DNA of 64,000 nucleotides from an uncultured Ectothiorhodospiraceae bacterium (GCA_947259575.1 CAMYMU010000032.1:62001-126000), one strand, 5' to 3'. Positions 35,174 through 43,666 are shown, counted from the first letter of the stretch. Notes: a model not told the origin generated them from the letters alone. Numbers and translations: made by a program.

Positions 35174-35554
35174 TTAGTTAACCATTTCCTTAAGGTTCTT
35201 CAGTGGAAGAATCTTAACAACGTTACAGGCTGGTTTTGCCTTGAAAACGGTTGGTTCGCCAGTGAATGGGTTAATTCCCTTGCGAGCCTTAGTCGCTTTC
35301 TTGCGCTTAACTTTGACTTTGCAGAGGCCAGGCAGAGTAAAGATACCTGCAGCACCCTTCTTAACGTGACCATTGATGATAGAAGATAGCTCTTCAAAAA
35401 CCGCAACAACATCTTTCTTTTTCAGATCGGTTCTTTCAGAAATTTCGGTATAAAGCTGCGATTTTGTCATTGGGGTGCGAATTCCCTTGACAGTTGCCTT
35501 CTTTACCGCTGCCTTCTTCTTAGCTTTCTTTTTCGCTTTTTTCTTTGTCGCCAT
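35174..35554 (-). CDS. HU-type DNA-binding protein with lysine-rich N-terminal tail
   Basis: 126 residues; classical HU has about 90. The HU fold covers roughly residues 28-126 (MTKSQLYTEISERTDLKKKD, then GIFTLPGLCKVKVKRKKATKARKG and the DNA-clasp sequence INPFTGEPTVFKA). The first 24 residues are an Ala/Lys tail (MATKKKAKKKAKKKAAVKK), like eukaryotic H1. This would add DNA affinity and could be a target of acetylation. One cysteine lies within the fold. Confidence 0.93.
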   Translation of the reverse strand: MATKKKAKKKAKKKAAVKKATVKGIRTPMTKSQLYTEISERTDLKKKDVVAVFEELSSIINGHVKKGAAGIFTLPGLCKVKVKRKKATKARKGINPFTGEPTVFKAKPACNVVKILPLKNLKEMVN

Positions 35555-35752
35555 TTCTTAACTCCTGAAATGTTTGGTTAGGTGTTTATTAACAAGTATC
35601 ACTTTATTCCTTGTACAATAGCACAATCTTAAGATATGTGGAGTTAAAAATACACTTTTTTCTTTAAATAAAGTCGAAAAAGCCCTTAAAATACAGGCTC
35701 AGATGAACTTTTGTGATCAAAACGATCATTAACACTGGTATAAGAAGATTAT

Positions 35753-36160
35753 ATGGTTGAAACACTCAAGATAAAGGTTAATCAGCAGGGATTACACCTC
35801 ATTACAAACCAGGTTGAACAACTTGTGCGAGAGGAAAATGTAAGATCGGGTTTGTGCACGCTATTTATCAGACATACCTCAGCGAGCCTGCTAATCCAGG
35901 AGAATGCCGACCCTTCTGCTCGGCGTGATCTGGAAGCCTGGTTAAATCGCCTTGTACCAGAACAAGATGCCTTATATACCCACACCATGGAAGGCCCGGA
36001 TGATATGCCTGCACACATTAAATGTGCACTGACGGCAACATCCTTGTCGATCCCTATCGTCGATTCACGACTCGCACTTGGTGTTTGGCAGGGAATTTAT
36101 CTTTGGGAGCACCGACATGCAAGTGCGATGCGTGAATTGGTTGTGCATATAACAAACTAA
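35753..36160 (+). CDS. YjbQ/UPF0047 family protein
   Basis: 135 residues. Conserved pieces: FIRHTSASLLIQENADP, EGPDDMPAHIK and the end GIYLWEHRHA. In E. coli, YjbQ has thiamine-phosphate synthase activity in vitro. The stop overlaps the Rieske gene start (TAATG), which suggests joint function or at least co-translation. Confidence 0.93.
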   Translation: MVETLKIKVNQQGLHLITNQVEQLVREENVRSGLCTLFIRHTSASLLIQENADPSARRDLEAWLNRLVPEQDALYTHTMEGPDDMPAHIKCALTATSLSIPIVDSRLALGVWQGIYLWEHRHASAMRELVVHITN

Positions 36161-36555
36161 TGACTAATGAAATCGATTCTTTGTACCCGGTTTGCCCAGA
36201 AACGCAACTAAACCATGCAGAGTGTCTGGAATTCACGCTGCCTGAGAGTATTGTGAGTCAGTTACCTGACATTTATTTAGCTAATAAAGATGCATTTGTT
36301 ATAAATTGGCAAAGCCAACATTATGCCTATCTCAATAGTTGCCCTCACACCCATGTTAATCTGAACTGGACTCCCAATCAGTTTCTCGATGTCGAGTCCC
36401 ATTTTATTCAGTGCGGCCTGCATGGTGCTATTTTTGAGCCACACACAGGTCTATGTCTTCGTGGTCCTTGTCTGGGTCAATCATTAGCCTGTTTACCTAC
36501 GGTCTTGCATGAAGGCTCGGTGTGCATAGATATGAATGTACTAAAAGCTATATAA
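36160..36555 (+). CDS. Rieske-type [2Fe-2S] protein
   Basis: 131 residues. Cluster ligands are C61-P-H63 and C85-GL-H88 (CPH and CGLHGAIF). The fold is that of small ferredoxin-type Rieske proteins, with no membrane anchor, so it is cytoplasmic. It is co-translated with YjbQ. Its redox partner is not next to it. Confidence 0.93.
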   Translation: MTNEIDSLYPVCPETQLNHAECLEFTLPESIVSQLPDIYLANKDAFVINWQSQHYAYLNSCPHTHVNLNWTPNQFLDVESHFIQCGLHGAIFEPHTGLCLRGPCLGQSLACLPTVLHEGSVCIDMNVLKAI

Positions 36556-36684
36556 ATCGTCGAAATTGGCGTATTTTCAAGCAAATTAGCGATGTTTGCC
36601 TATAAAGTCACTTTCTATTTTGCCGATACAATAATCAGAATAATTTCGACGACTGGCAACGATCAGACTTTATAGGATATTCAA

Positions 36685-37263
36685 ATGCCACGGAGTATCT
36701 TTTTTACTTTCCTTTTTGTTTCCGCTTGCCTGGCTGCGAGTAGTCAACTGCATGCCGAAGAAGTCTATGTGAAAGACAGCTTGCGTGTTGGGGTGCGTGC
36801 GGAGCCGGGAAATTCTGGCGTCCCCATTTCTGTTGTAACTACCGGAATGAAACTGGAAATTCTTGAGCGTGATGGTAATTTCGTTAGGATCAAAATGGCT
36901 TCAGGTGTTGAAGGTTGGATAAAAGCTACCTATGTATCTGATGCTCCTCCCGCTGTGATCAAACTGGAAGAACTACAAGTGAAGCATAAGGAATTGGAGG
37001 CTCGAGTTGGTAAGCAGAACCAGCAATTGCAGGCAACGGAATTGAATAACAAGAATCTGAATGCAGAGATAGAACAACTTAAGCAGGCAAATGCTGAGCT
37101 GCGTGTGCAAGTGGATGATGAACAGCAGAGCTCAGTCATCACGGGTTTCAGTTATATTTGGAAAGTATTACTGTTTGTGGTGGCCGTTATTGCTGGTTTT
37201 GCCCTGGGGGTAGGCTGGTATCGAAAACAAACCATGAAGCGTCTTGGTGGCCTACGCTATTGA
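36685..37263 (+). CDS. TIGR04211 family SH3-domain protein (YgiM-like)
   Basis: 192 residues. Signal peptide to about residue 25 (LHAEE), SH3b domain 26-90 (VKDSLRVGVRAEPGNSGVPI, GVEGWIKATYV), coiled coil 95-150, and one C-terminal membrane helix (157-178) followed by a short basic tail. This is the layout of YgiM. The SH3b domain faces the periplasm and may bind peptidoglycan. Confidence 0.93.
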   Translation: MPRSIFFTFLFVSACLAASSQLHAEEVYVKDSLRVGVRAEPGNSGVPISVVTTGMKLEILERDGNFVRIKMASGVEGWIKATYVSDAPPAVIKLEELQVKHKELEARVGKQNQQLQATELNNKNLNAEIEQLKQANAELRVQVDDEQQSSVITGFSYIWKVLLFVVAVIAGFALGVGWYRKQTMKRLGGLRY

Positions 37264-37286
37264 ATTGGGACGATTAGAGAAGGAAC

Positions 37287-38648
37287 TTAAGCTGAAACTG
37301 CAACCGCCATTTCCTTTAAGGTCTCTCCACCCTGTAACACCCCGTCAGTTATCTCAAAAACATCTTCCTCAGTAAGACCTAAGCGTGCAAGTAACTCATC
37401 AGGAATCTCATCGGTCTCTGAATCTGACATGCCGTGCATTTTCAACAGGCGTTCGGTCAGATTCATCAAATTAGCGTAGGCAGCATGTGGACCTATGTAG
37501 CTAAGGTGGTGATGTTGCTCAACCGTGACGATCAATTCTTCTGGCATATTCCAGGCCTGCATTAGCCAGGCGCCTAATTCGCTATGGGTAGTGCCAAGTA
37601 AACGTTTTTCAGTCTCGAGGATTGAGGCATCTGGATTGGCTGTGATTATTTTATTCAACCAGTCATATTCATTCCTGGAGAACATGTTAATGACCAGGAA
37701 ACCAATATCGTGCAATAGGCCGGCTAGATAAGCAATGCCTGGCTTTGGACGGATGTTTCTGGGCATGGCGGTTGCTAATTGTTGCGCCAGCGCTGCGGTG
37801 TAAGTGGCGTGCTTCCAGAAATCCTCTCGCCCCAATGGCCCAGTTTCAGGTAGTTTAAACACCCGACCAAGCGCGTAACCAAGTGAGAGATGTAAGACAG
37901 TCTCGTATCCCAGTACGCGAAAGATAGAGTCCTTTAGCGATGTTACCGGTTCATTGTTATTAAACATGGCTGAATTTGAATACCGGATGATCTGTGCCGA
38001 GAGCGGAATGTCAGTTTTGATAATCGCCACCAAATCATCAACTGTGCTGTCAGGATTATTGCGAATTTCTAGAATCCGGCTGGGCATGTCAGGCATGGCA
38101 GGCAGACGATCAAGTTTGCTGATCCTGTCCTTGAGTGTCACTTTTGGCGTATTCTTAATCCCTGGCTTGTTCACAGTGAGTGGTTCCGAAAAAGTAGCGC
38201 CGATCAAGACGTCATTAGCAAGTCGTTCTAAGTCTGCCGCCTCGACTTCATATAAAGTGCATGGCGTGGCAGCCTCAAAGTGGATCTGATCCTGGTTGCT
38301 CAGATGCTCATCAATGATTATCTGGACGCCGTGTTCCTGGCTGGGTTCAAAATCAGGTAAATGGGTTAATGCTTTAACCTTCTCCAGCGCAGGCTTGCTA
38401 TCGATGAGATGGACTAAGCGATGCAAGGTCGTCTGAAGTTGGGTGAGGCGAAATTCGTGGTCCGTCGGGTAAAGAGCGATAACTATCCCTTTATCGTCCT
38501 GTAGCACCGCGACATTGCTCACACTGTGTATGGGCACGGTTTGCTCAATCCAATCTTCTTTTAAACTTACCGCATCCGGTGCGTTTATTAAATTGAATGG
38601 AACATGTCGGACATCTAGCAAAATTGAGATCAGGTCAGTAGCAGACAC
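37287..38648 (-). CDS. YbaK-like deacylase domain fused to HDOD domain
   Basis: 453 residues. Residues 1-160 resemble YbaK/ProX-type aminoacyl-tRNA deacylases (ALYPTDHEFRLTQLQTTLHR) but without a certain catalytic lysine. HDOD follows from about 175: LPAMPDMPSRILEIRNNPDS, VTSLKDSIFRVLGYETVLHL and LAGLLHDIGFLVINMFSRNEY. This fused type is known in Pseudomonas and relatives; function unknown. It converges with the YgiM-like gene. Confidence 0.85.
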   Translation of the reverse strand: MSATDLISILLDVRHVPFNLINAPDAVSLKEDWIEQTVPIHSVSNVAVLQDDKGIVIALYPTDHEFRLTQLQTTLHRLVHLIDSKPALEKVKALTHLPDFEPSQEHGVQIIIDEHLSNQDQIHFEAATPCTLYEVEAADLERLANDVLIGATFSEPLTVNKPGIKNTPKVTLKDRISKLDRLPAMPDMPSRILEIRNNPDSTVDDLVAIIKTDIPLSAQIIRYSNSAMFNNNEPVTSLKDSIFRVLGYETVLHLSLGYALGRVFKLPETGPLGREDFWKHATYTAALAQQLATAMPRNIRPKPGIAYLAGLLHDIGFLVINMFSRNEYDWLNKIITANPDASILETEKRLLGTTHSELGAWLMQAWNMPEELIVTVEQHHHLSYIGPHAAYANLMNLTERLLKMHGMSDSETDEIPDELLARLGLTEEDVFEITDGVLQGGETLKEMAVAVSA

Positions 38649-38972
38649 GATCGTTTCCTTTTTATAGTTTTAGAACTACTCTGTGTACAGCTTATTAATT
38701 CCAGATCGGCATAACCCTTCTTTACTTTAGTAATCCGCACAGATACATTGTAAACAATTGTTACAGAGAAGCGTCCACATACGCTAAATTGCAACGGCGT
38801 CTATGGATGAGGGGGTAGGTAAAAGTTATATCGGCAACACAAAAAAAATGTTTAACTATGTTGCAATAAAATTATAGATGAATTGCGAGCTTTCTCACAT
38901 TTCATCCCTGAATTCGTGAGACGAAAATGCTAAACTTTTTGCCGGTAAATATTGTGAGGAAATAAAAATAAA
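38649..38972. other. 324-base divergent intergenic region
   Basis: It lies between the HDOD gene (minus) and the cNMP/rhodanese gene (plus). I see no gene. A near-palindrome at 38749-38765 (tgtaaacaattgttaca) could be an operator; its two arms, TGTAA and TTACA, are exact inverted copies. Promoters of both genes must lie here. Confidence 0.6.
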
Positions 38973-40238
38973 ATGAGTGATCCTCTATCAATTACGGTTG
39001 AGCGTTTACAAAAACTCGAGCCCCTCTCGACCCTGTCTGTCGAACGCCTGGAAGAACTGGTTTCCCTTTCTTATGTCGAAAAATTACCCATTGGTGTGAG
39101 TATTTTTCATGAGGGTGATATTGATAACCAGACGGTTTATTTGCTCGACGGCGATGCACAGCTTATTTCATCCGATCAAAAAATCGACAAGGTCATTTCA
39201 GGTAATAAAGAGGAAGCCAAATTTCCCCTTGATGATAGCCAACCCAGACAAGTCTCCTGCAATGCCCTGTCGCGGGTAGAACTTATTCGGATTGATAATA
39301 GTGTGCTGGATTACATGATGATGTGGGATCAGTTAGCGGTGTCCGAAGAAAGCGCTGCCGAGGAAGAGGCAGCGGAGGCGGTAGTAGAAAAAGCGCAGGA
39401 AGAAGAGAAGGTAGAATCGGCTGAGTCGCAAAAAGAAGCAAATAAAGAAGTCAAGAAAAAACCTGTAAAGCCAAAACCGGCTGAGGCAAAACAAGAACAA
39501 CAGGCTAAAGAACCAGAAGCTGAACTGAAAACTGATAAGACAAAAGACAAAAAAGAAATAACAGATGAGCCGAACCCTGATGCTATTCCGGCTACAGATG
39601 AAGATCGTAGCTGGATTAGAAAAATGCGCCACATTATGGCGTTTAAGAATATGCCCCCGGCTAACATCAAGGCGCTGCTGGAAAAGATGGAAACCATCCT
39701 GGTTGAAAAAGGCGACGTGGTGGTCGAGCAAGGTACGGAGGGTGATTACTATTATGTGCTCACCGAAGGCGAGGCAGTGGTCACGCGCATGGTCGAGTTA
39801 GCAAAATTGTCTCCTGGTGCCAGCTTTGGTGAAGAAGCGCTGGTCTCAGAAACAAAGCGCAATGCCTCGATTACGATGAAAACGGATGGCATGTTAATGC
39901 GCCTCTCCAAACAGAATTTTACTGCACTATTAAAAGATCCATTGCTAGAACGAGAATCACCCGATGAAGCCAGACAGAAGGTGAACAAAGGTGCTATATG
40001 GCTGGATGTACGTCATGCCAAAGAATATGCCCACTCTCGTTTACCAAAAGCGATTAATATTCCCTTGCACGAAGTTAGGTTGCGCATGGATGAACTGGAT
40101 AAAGATAAAGACTATATATGTTATTGCAGCACTGGTCGTCGTAGTAGCGCCGCCGCGTTCCTGTTAGTGCAAAATGGATTTAATGCCAGTGTCTTGAATG
40201 GTGGTATTAAAGTCATGGCTCAAGATTTAGTACGTTAA
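38973..40238 (+). CDS. Cyclic-nucleotide-binding domains fused to rhodanese
   Basis: 421 residues: a degenerate cNMP-like domain (1-123), an Ala/Glu/Lys-rich linker (125-205, for example EESAAEEEAAEAVVEKAQ), a cNMP domain (215-322, with FGEEALVSETKRNASI) and a rhodanese domain (335-421) with C385 in YCSTGRRS. The rhodanese C385 is present, so sulfur transfer or phosphatase activity is possible. The long acidic/basic linker is a flexible tether. I know cNMP-rhodanese fusions from other gammaproteobacteria, function unknown. Confidence 0.9.
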   Translation: MSDPLSITVERLQKLEPLSTLSVERLEELVSLSYVEKLPIGVSIFHEGDIDNQTVYLLDGDAQLISSDQKIDKVISGNKEEAKFPLDDSQPRQVSCNALSRVELIRIDNSVLDYMMMWDQLAVSEESAAEEEAAEAVVEKAQEEEKVESAESQKEANKEVKKKPVKPKPAEAKQEQQAKEPEAELKTDKTKDKKEITDEPNPDAIPATDEDRSWIRKMRHIMAFKNMPPANIKALLEKMETILVEKGDVVVEQGTEGDYYYVLTEGEAVVTRMVELAKLSPGASFGEEALVSETKRNASITMKTDGMLMRLSKQNFTALLKDPLLERESPDEARQKVNKGAIWLDVRHAKEYAHSRLPKAINIPLHEVRLRMDELDKDKDYICYCSTGRRSSAAAFLLVQNGFNASVLNGGIKVMAQDLVR

Positions 40239-40278
40239 GATTTATTACTTAATGGGATGGCTGCTTACGGCCAACACT

Positions 40279-40306
40279 CGTCATTCCCCCGCAGGCGGGA
40301 ATCCAG
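40279..40306. repeat. dRS3-like repeat
   Basis: ATTCCC-N8-GGGAAT at 40283-40302, within cgtcattcccccgcaggcgg. This is exactly the pattern of the dRS3 short repeats of Neisseria and is also seen in many gammaproteobacteria. It marks the left edge of the mobile-element region. Confidence 0.75.
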
Positions 40307-40326
40307 AAATATGAGAGGCAGCAACC

Positions 40327-40552
40327 GGCCGATTCTGTTGAAAAACTCTGTTTCTGACAGTAGTGGTAAAATCTTAGCCTCTACGACGCGTTTTGTTCCT
40401 TAAGACATGAGGGGCCATAAGAAATACCTGAGTTCTTGGCAGAGATCCTTGTATTGCCTCATACGCAATATTTGAATCGTACTTTTGGAAAGAATCGATT
40501 CCAGCAGAAATTTAGCTTCATCAAATTATAGAGTTTTTCAACAGAATCGGCC
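40327..40552. mobile_element. 226-base MITE-like element with perfect inverted ends
   Basis: Bases 40327-40349 and 40530-40552 are perfect inverted copies of 23 bases (starting GGCCGATTCTGTTGAAAA). The inside, read on the minus strand, is open for about 40 codons (FDEAKFLLESILSKS, ending at TAA) and could be the end of a transposase. So it is probably an internally deleted derivative of an insertion sequence. It is inserted into the IS91-like fragment next to it. Confidence 0.75.
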
Positions 40553-40743
40553 ATTAGCGGCCGCTCATGCTGACAGTGCTCACAACGCACACGTAAAAAG
40601 CCTTATTCCAGCCGACCGCATTTGAGATAGTCGTCGAATTCCTGCTCGATGTATAAAGGCAGGTTACGACCTTGCTCAGCTAAGTGAGTAACGAACTTCG
40701 GATAATACTGTTCAATAATATAATAGAGTCGGGTGTGCTCGGG
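40553..40743 (-). pseudogene. IS91-family transposase fragment (N-terminal)
   Basis: The minus strand reads EHTRLYYIIEQYYPKFV, then LPLYIEQEFDDYLKCGRLE, a TAA stop at 40603-40605, and GFLRVRCEHCQHERPL. This is the N-terminal zinc-binding region of IS91-family transposases. The start is missing, and the right end of the MITE cuts it. So it is a fossil. Its sequence matches the fossil at 43.3 kb closely for about 110 bases. Confidence 0.85.
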
Positions 40744-40864
40744 GCTCTGACATAGTACTGAAGTTTCAATGGAGTCTGACCCCGTTGATTCTGTGGGTGT
40801 GAGTTCAGGAAATACTTAATGAAACTCGAAGTAGTTCACACCGACACCTTTATTCTTAACCACG

Positions 40865-40905
40865 CTCCCACACTTCATTAAAGTGTGGGAGTGGGAACGT
40901 TTTTT
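40865..40905 (+). terminator. Strong hairpin with T-run
   Basis: An 11-base perfect stem (CTCCCACACTT / AAGTGTGGGAG) with a 5-base loop, then a T6 run on the plus strand. It is just downstream of the cytochrome gene, which is on the minus strand and has no T-run on its side, so it may only shield that gene from readthrough. Confidence 0.6.
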
Positions 40906-40906
40906 C

Positions 40907-41182
40907 TTAGTTGCTTTGTTGTAGAAAAGCAATGATATCCCTTACTTCCTGACCTGTTAGTCCAGCCCTGATTCTCATGTGGAATGTAGTCGTGATCCAC
41001 TGGTCATCACGAAGCTCCTTGGGGTCCCTGACATTATGACACCGGATACAATTTTGTGACCAGGCCTTGGCACCTCGGGTAAAATCACCAACTGTTTCTT
41101 GCTCGGCTACAACAGAGGACATACCGGCAGTAAACATAACGGATGATAACAAAGCAGTTAGTGTTGTTTTCTTGATTAACAT
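40907..41182 (-). CDS. Small c-type cytochrome
   Basis: 91 residues. A signal peptide ends in VVAEQ. One heme motif CIRCH lies at about residues 45-49, and a methionine ligand is probably M68 or close to it (HMRIRAGLTGQEV). It is a periplasmic electron carrier. It starts 12 bases after the porin gene, so both are co-transcribed. Confidence 0.92.
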   Translation of the reverse strand: MLIKKTTLTALLSSVMFTAGMSSVVAEQETVGDFTRGAKAWSQNCIRCHNVRDPKELRDDQWITTTFHMRIRAGLTGQEVRDIIAFLQQSN

Positions 41183-41194
41183 GGCAGTATCTCC

Positions 41195-42340
41195 TTAAAA
41201 TCCATAAGCAAGTTGCAGCAGAACCCGGTCATTAGCGGTTTGACCTGCATTCGGGTTGTCGTTAAATTCATAATTCACTTTACCGATCACATTACTGGCG
41301 AACAAATAATTCACTCCGGCAACCCATTGTTCTACATCCTGACTGGCATGAGGTGTATCATATTCACCATAGCGAACAACGGCTTCCCACTTACTTGGTA
41401 GAAATTTATATGCAGCCTGCACATACCATGCCTCCCAAATACCGCCAGCAGTATCATAAGTGCTAGTCGCAAGCGTACCGTATTCCTGTTTAATGAATTC
41501 ACCCCGAATATCGAAATTCCCTGGCCGGTAGGTGAAGTCAACACCTGTTACATCATAATCGCGGCCTTCTTCATAGGTGCTACCATCTTTTAGTGATGCC
41601 TTACCGCTGGCATAAGAAAGACCAAACTCAAAAGTAGTATCAGGAATATAGTATCCAAAACGACCACCAACGACTTTTTTTCCATCTACGTCTGTGCCAA
41701 TTCCCGGGGTCTCAATGGCATGGACCTCACCATCTGCAGCATCCCATTCCAGGAAAGGGCCGTTACCAACATAAATAGCATAGTTGGCCGAATTGCCTCC
41801 GAGTGGAAAACCTCCGCGCAACATAATACCAACTTCAGCATTGGGAGCAGCTTGATCATGACCAAATCCGGCTGGTGCTGAAGCTACCTTGTTGATCCAT
41901 GATGGATGCAAGTTCTGCCGAAACTGCCCTAGCGGACTGAGAAACTTGCCACCAACGAATGCCATGTAATCGTTGACAAAGATGTCGACAGTCAAGTAAT
42001 CGATAGAGACAGATGTAGCTCCTGTTGCGTTAATTTCGAATTCAAGCTCGCCTTCGAGCATAACCAGATCACTAAATTGATAATGAAAAATCGGCGCGAA
42101 GGTACCTAAGTTAAATGTACTTGGCGAATTATCGGCATCGGTATAACCAACATCAGCAAAACCTGCCAAATGGATCAATGTCTTGGGCTTTTTCCATTCG
42201 GCTGCCTGTTCAACTTTTTGCTTCAGTTCGTCAACTTCTGCCTGGAGTTTTTCAATATCAGTAGCAGCATAAGTACTACTAATACTTGCCAACCCCAGCG
42301 CACAAGCTAGCACTGAGAATCTAAAATATTGTGTGTTCAT
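41195..42340 (-). CDS. Porin-like outer membrane protein
   Basis: 381 residues: a signal peptide (ISSTYAATD), a short coiled coil (IEKLQAEVDELKQKVEQ), then a beta-barrel of about 16 strands with a final LAYGF. The coiled coil plus barrel layout resembles phosphate-type and other anion-specific porins. Next to a cytochrome c, a role in respiration of a soluble compound is plausible but not shown. Confidence 0.88.
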   Translation of the reverse strand: MNTQYFRFSVLACALGLASISSTYAATDIEKLQAEVDELKQKVEQAAEWKKPKTLIHLAGFADVGYTDADNSPSTFNLGTFAPIFHYQFSDLVMLEGELEFEINATGATSVSIDYLTVDIFVNDYMAFVGGKFLSPLGQFRQNLHPSWINKVASAPAGFGHDQAAPNAEVGIMLRGGFPLGGNSANYAIYVGNGPFLEWDAADGEVHAIETPGIGTDVDGKKVVGGRFGYYIPDTTFEFGLSYASGKASLKDGSTYEEGRDYDVTGVDFTYRPGNFDIRGEFIKQEYGTLATSTYDTAGGIWEAWYVQAAYKFLPSKWEAVVRYGEYDTPHASQDVEQWVAGVNYLFASNVIGKVNYEFNDNPNAGQTANDRVLLQLAYGF

Positions 42341-42427
42341 GATCTTATCCTCGTAATTAATCGTTTTGTTCTTTTATATGCTTATTACTAACCTGCGTAT
42401 CTCCAAAAGCAGGCGTACTAATGCTAA

Positions 42428-42808
42428 TTACAAAGAAAGCTGTCGTGGAGGGAATGGTTCAGTGAAAGGAATATTTGTTATGACCGAAAAGCCAATTACT
42501 GGCCTATACTGGCTGTTATGTAAGAAATAATTATAGAAATCCTGAGGGATAGTCAAGTTCATATGTTGAAACGAACAATCACCCTCACAAGCCTGTTCAC
42601 AGCACTGACACTGCTCACTTGGCTGGAATAAATGATCTATAGAATCCTGTGATGTCCCAGAAAAATCATTTTTTGTTGTACATGGAAAATCTACTCCCAT
42701 TGAAGACATGGTTGTCGCCTGCGCTTGCTGCCAGGTAATGAGAACCGGATTCATGATCACCATAATCACGATTAAGTAAATAATTTTTTTTATATTTGTT
42801 TTTTTCAT
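42428..42808 (-). CDS. Cys-rich exported small protein
   Basis: 126 residues with an uncleaved or cleaved N-terminal hydrophobic segment (YLIVIMVIMNPVLITW) and a mature part with six cysteines, five of them clustered (CQCCEQACEGDC). It ends in PFPPRQLSL. Cys clusters and HM pairs suggest metal binding (copper or similar). It comes before the porin gene on the same strand, separated by 87 bases. No family recognised with certainty. Confidence 0.72.
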   Translation of the reverse strand: MKKTNIKKIIYLIVIMVIMNPVLITWQQAQATTMSSMGVDFPCTTKNDFSGTSQDSIDHLFQPSEQCQCCEQACEGDCSFQHMNLTIPQDFYNYFLHNSQYRPVIGFSVITNIPFTEPFPPRQLSL

Positions 42809-43037
42809 TACTATACAACCACATTACAGAATTCACTTTCTCTAACACTAATTCTATATTCCATTTAATACTAAAATAGTAAAAAAATTATCGCATTGAT
42901 CTACGTCAACTTTTAATTTGTAAAAATTCCTTGTATATTTAATTTTCTCGACCTGATATGTAAAACGCTATAAATAGCTATGCCCCCTACTAGCATGAAA
43001 GGTTGACTGTTTTTATCCAGGACCTATTGTATTTTCC
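42809..43037. other. Gene-free AT-rich region upstream of porin group
   Basis: 229 bases with no gene. Likely holds the promoter of the Cys-rich/porin/cytochrome group. Bounded on the right by an IS91 fossil. Confidence 0.5.
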
Positions 43038-43136
43038 CTAATCGAATAAACGGCCTTGCGGCGGTGCGCGTGCATCAGGCAATTGAACGGCCTCTTGTGT
43101 ATCGTCTTTTTTCTTCAGGTGTTCGAGGATCTTTTT

Positions 43137-43187
43137 GGCCGCTCTCGGCCATCCATGGCCTACGCGGCATAAGACCATCCTTGGTCC
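43137..43187. repeat. Palindromic short repeat inside IS91 fossil
   Basis: 51 bases (ctctcggccatccatggcct and on) that split the conserved IEDPDVI and KKILEHL pieces. A close relative is at about 47910-47945 in the dispersed repeat. Confidence 0.65.
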
Positions 43188-43215
43188 AAATAACATCAGG
43201 GTCTTCGATACTGGC

Positions 43216-43250
43216 AAGAGCCTGCCCCGCGAGCATAGCGAGTGCTGTGG
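43216..43250. repeat. Palindromic short repeat inside IS91 fossil
   Basis: 35 bases (cccgcgagcatagcgagtgc) between the KVI and ASIEDP pieces. It is made of CGCGAGCA / TGCTCGC-type dyads. Confidence 0.55.
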
Positions 43251-43302
43251 GTATGACTTTCACCGGACCGCCGCATTGGGTGCAGACTTCGATGTGATGT
43301 GA

Positions 43303-43348
43303 AGGGATTCACGAATGCCGCGAAGCACAGGGATGTGCGAGAGCGGCC
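43303..43348. repeat. Palindromic short repeat joining IS91 halves
   Basis: Sequence gcgaagcacagggatgtgcg resembles cgcgagcacagggatgtgcg at 47874-47893. It lies where the fossil's N- and C-terminal parts meet. Confidence 0.6.
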
Positions 43349-43666
43349 GAATTCCTGCTCGATGTATAAAGGCAGGCTACGAACTTTCTCAGCTAAGTGA
43401 GTAACGAACTTCGGATAATACTGTTCAATAATATAATAGAGTCGGGTGTGCTCGGGCTGGTGCCTTTGATAGGCGTGCGCCAAATCCTGCCACTCGGCAC
43501 GCCTTGCCATTGGCATCGTTGCATCCTTTCAACGATAGTTAACAATTCAAGACTGTTCTATTATGTACCGCACGTCAATGACCGCTTTCGGGAATCAAAT
43601 TTTCGAAATCATAACCGGCCGCTTCGGGTCGAAAACCGACAGTCAATTATTGATATCGGTAACTGC

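Larger units (their letters stand above)
43038..43516 (-). pseudogene. IS91-family transposase fossil with inserted palindromic repeats
   Basis: The N-terminus is intact: MPMARRAEWQDLAHAYQRHQ, then EHTRLYYIIEQYYPKFV, up to LPLYIEQEF. Then a REP-like piece replaces most of the gene. The C-terminus is recognisable as HIEVCTQCGGPVKVI, ASIEDPDVI and KKILEHLKKKDDTQ, ending in PPQGRLFD and a TAG at 43038. Two more palindromic pieces are inserted inside the C-terminal part. Intact transposases of this family are about 400 residues. Confidence 0.85.
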
